The translations under genes and the position numbers were made by a program. Below the pieces are notes generated by a model that was given only the letters and a program-made list of their open reading frames with translations, was not told the DNA's origin and did not search any database. Positions 63,346 to 64,000 of a stretch of 64,000 bases of DNA are shown here, piece by piece (position 1 is the stretch's first letter; every line of letters begins with the position of its first letter). Where the stretch lies: the NCBI GenBank assembly GCA_031270825.1, contig JAISXH010000059.1:1-64000 (forward strand), read 5' to 3'. This DNA comes from Bifidobacteriaceae bacterium (GTDB lineage Bacteria > Actinomycetota > Actinomycetes > Actinomycetales > WQXJ01).

Positions 63346-64000
63346 TTGGCTAGCGCGGACAACGCCGCAGACGGGTGGCCGAACCGGGCGGCCGGCCCAG
63401 CGTCCAGTCAGGTGGAGATTCCCGATTGGGTCACGATGCCGTGCTACCGCGGTCCCAGCCTGGCCTCGGTTCTGCCCGCCACAGTTGAGCGTCTGGGCAT
63501 TCAGCTCCCGCAGGTCGGCGGCGAGGAACGCGATGTGATCGGTTCGCAGGCCGCGGCAAGCGCCGCCCGCGTCGGCCCGACCCGGATCGACGCCGGGGGC
63601 GAGGACTCCGAAGCGGTCGACTCGGCGGCCGCGAACCGGACTTCAGCGATCGCCGAAACGCGGGCGGCCGAGCCCCCGCGCGGCATCGTGCTGGTGTTGG
63701 CAGACGGTCTGGGCGAAGCGAACCTGGCGGCCCGTGCCGGGCACGCCCCGTTCTTGGCCGCCGGACCCCGCCAGGAACTGGTCACCGGTTTCCCCTCGAC
63801 CACGGTCGCGTCGTTGGCCAGCCTGGGCACGGGGCTGGAACCCGGCCGAACGGGTCTGGCCGGATATTGTCTGCGTGATCCGGCGACGGGACGGCGGGCC
63901 AATCTGATCAAATGGGACACGCCGACCGCGCCGGAGGTTTGGCAGCCGCATGCCACCGTCTTCGAGCGTTTGGACGCGATCGGGCGGCCGGCGAGCTTTG
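63346..64000 (+). CDS. Alkaline phosphatase superfamily protein (nucleotide pyrophosphatase/phosphodiesterase), 3' end outside window
   Basis: At least 218 residues with an open frame to the end of the window. The start TTG 63346 has GGAG about 5 nt upstream. The metal-site region is VLVLADGLGEANLAARAGHAPFL (first Asp of the site) near 116-138, followed by TGFPSTTVASLASLGTGLEPGRTGLAGY, with the catalytic Thr after a PSTT motif. About 35 residues rich in Ala, Glu and Ser (about 66-110) come before this and look disordered. The pairing with DUF5998 is usual. The phosphodiester substrate is unknown. Confidence 0.82.
   Translation, partial: MASADNAADGWPNRAAGPASSQVEIPDWVTMPCYRGPSLASVLPATVERLGIQLPQVGGEERDVIGSQAAASAARVGPTRIDAGGEDSEAVDSAAANRTSAIAETRAAEPPRGIVLVLADGLGEANLAARAGHAPFLAAGPRQELVTGFPSTTVASLASLGTGLEPGRTGLAGYCLRDPATGRRANLIKWDTPTAPEVWQPHATVFERLDAIGRPASF

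Overview
The window is high-GC DNA packed with genes on both strands. Gene content points to an uncultured Actinomycetota. The evidence is a fabG-inhA pair like that of mycobacteria, the tlyA / small ORF / nadK / recN / steA / steB / pyrG / NUDIX order known from Mycobacterium and Corynebacterium, the DUF5998 plus alkaline-phosphatase pair, parE and parC instead of a second gyrase, and an LPXTG-anchored subtilase. I cannot place the genus from sequence alone.

Layout. 1-6010: an RNA methyltransferase (5' end outside the window), an ABC-F ATPase, a small membrane protein, fabG-inhA for FAS-II fatty acid synthesis, and a SixA-like phosphatase. 6278-15389, minus strand: a 1722-residue wall-anchored subtilase, serB overlapping glgC, and a von Willebrand lipoprotein. 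15766-24639: holA, rpsT, a DsbA-fold protein, a zinc-ribbon membrane protein, lepA and hemW, interrupted by two gene fragments fused back to back (16824-18345). 25355-30577: a YwqG-like protein, tRNA-Val(UAC), then a stretch of broken or internally deleted genes (COG2865 ATPase, MerR regulator, flavodoxin/SDR chimera, truncated alcohol dehydrogenase, MFS remnant). 30635-34683: three AAA+/DUF4143 ATPase genes, one of them broken. 35164-42332: AIM24, an NAD(P)-binding protein, thrC, an SPFH zinc-ribbon protein and metE. 42466-55469: a long plus-strand run from the tlyA cluster through steAB, a MraY-like transferase, murJ and a GT4 glycosyltransferase to pyrG and NUDIX. 55562-64000: DUF1801, DUF2200, parE, GNAT, parC, DUF5998 and a phosphodiesterase that leaves the window.

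Two signals stand out. First, each of the three DUF4143 ATPase genes has its own array of exactly 23-bp direct repeats starting at its promoter. The three arrays differ in sequence but share a GCAA core on the coding strand. This looks like a set of matched ATPase/operator pairs. Second, a dispersed element of about 130 bp with two hairpins occurs four times. One copy sits in frame inside hemW and adds about 43 residues. The 3' hairpin arms differ between copies but stay paired, which suggests selection on structure.

Other patterns: at least 14 genes have a TANNNT hexamer 6-8 nt before the start codon and no Shine-Dalgarno sequence, which suggests leaderless transcription. Several housekeeping proteins carry low-complexity inserts or tails (TlyA, SteB, GT4, NUDIX, ParE, ParC, RecN). 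All calls come from reading the sequence and from recall of protein families; no database search was run.
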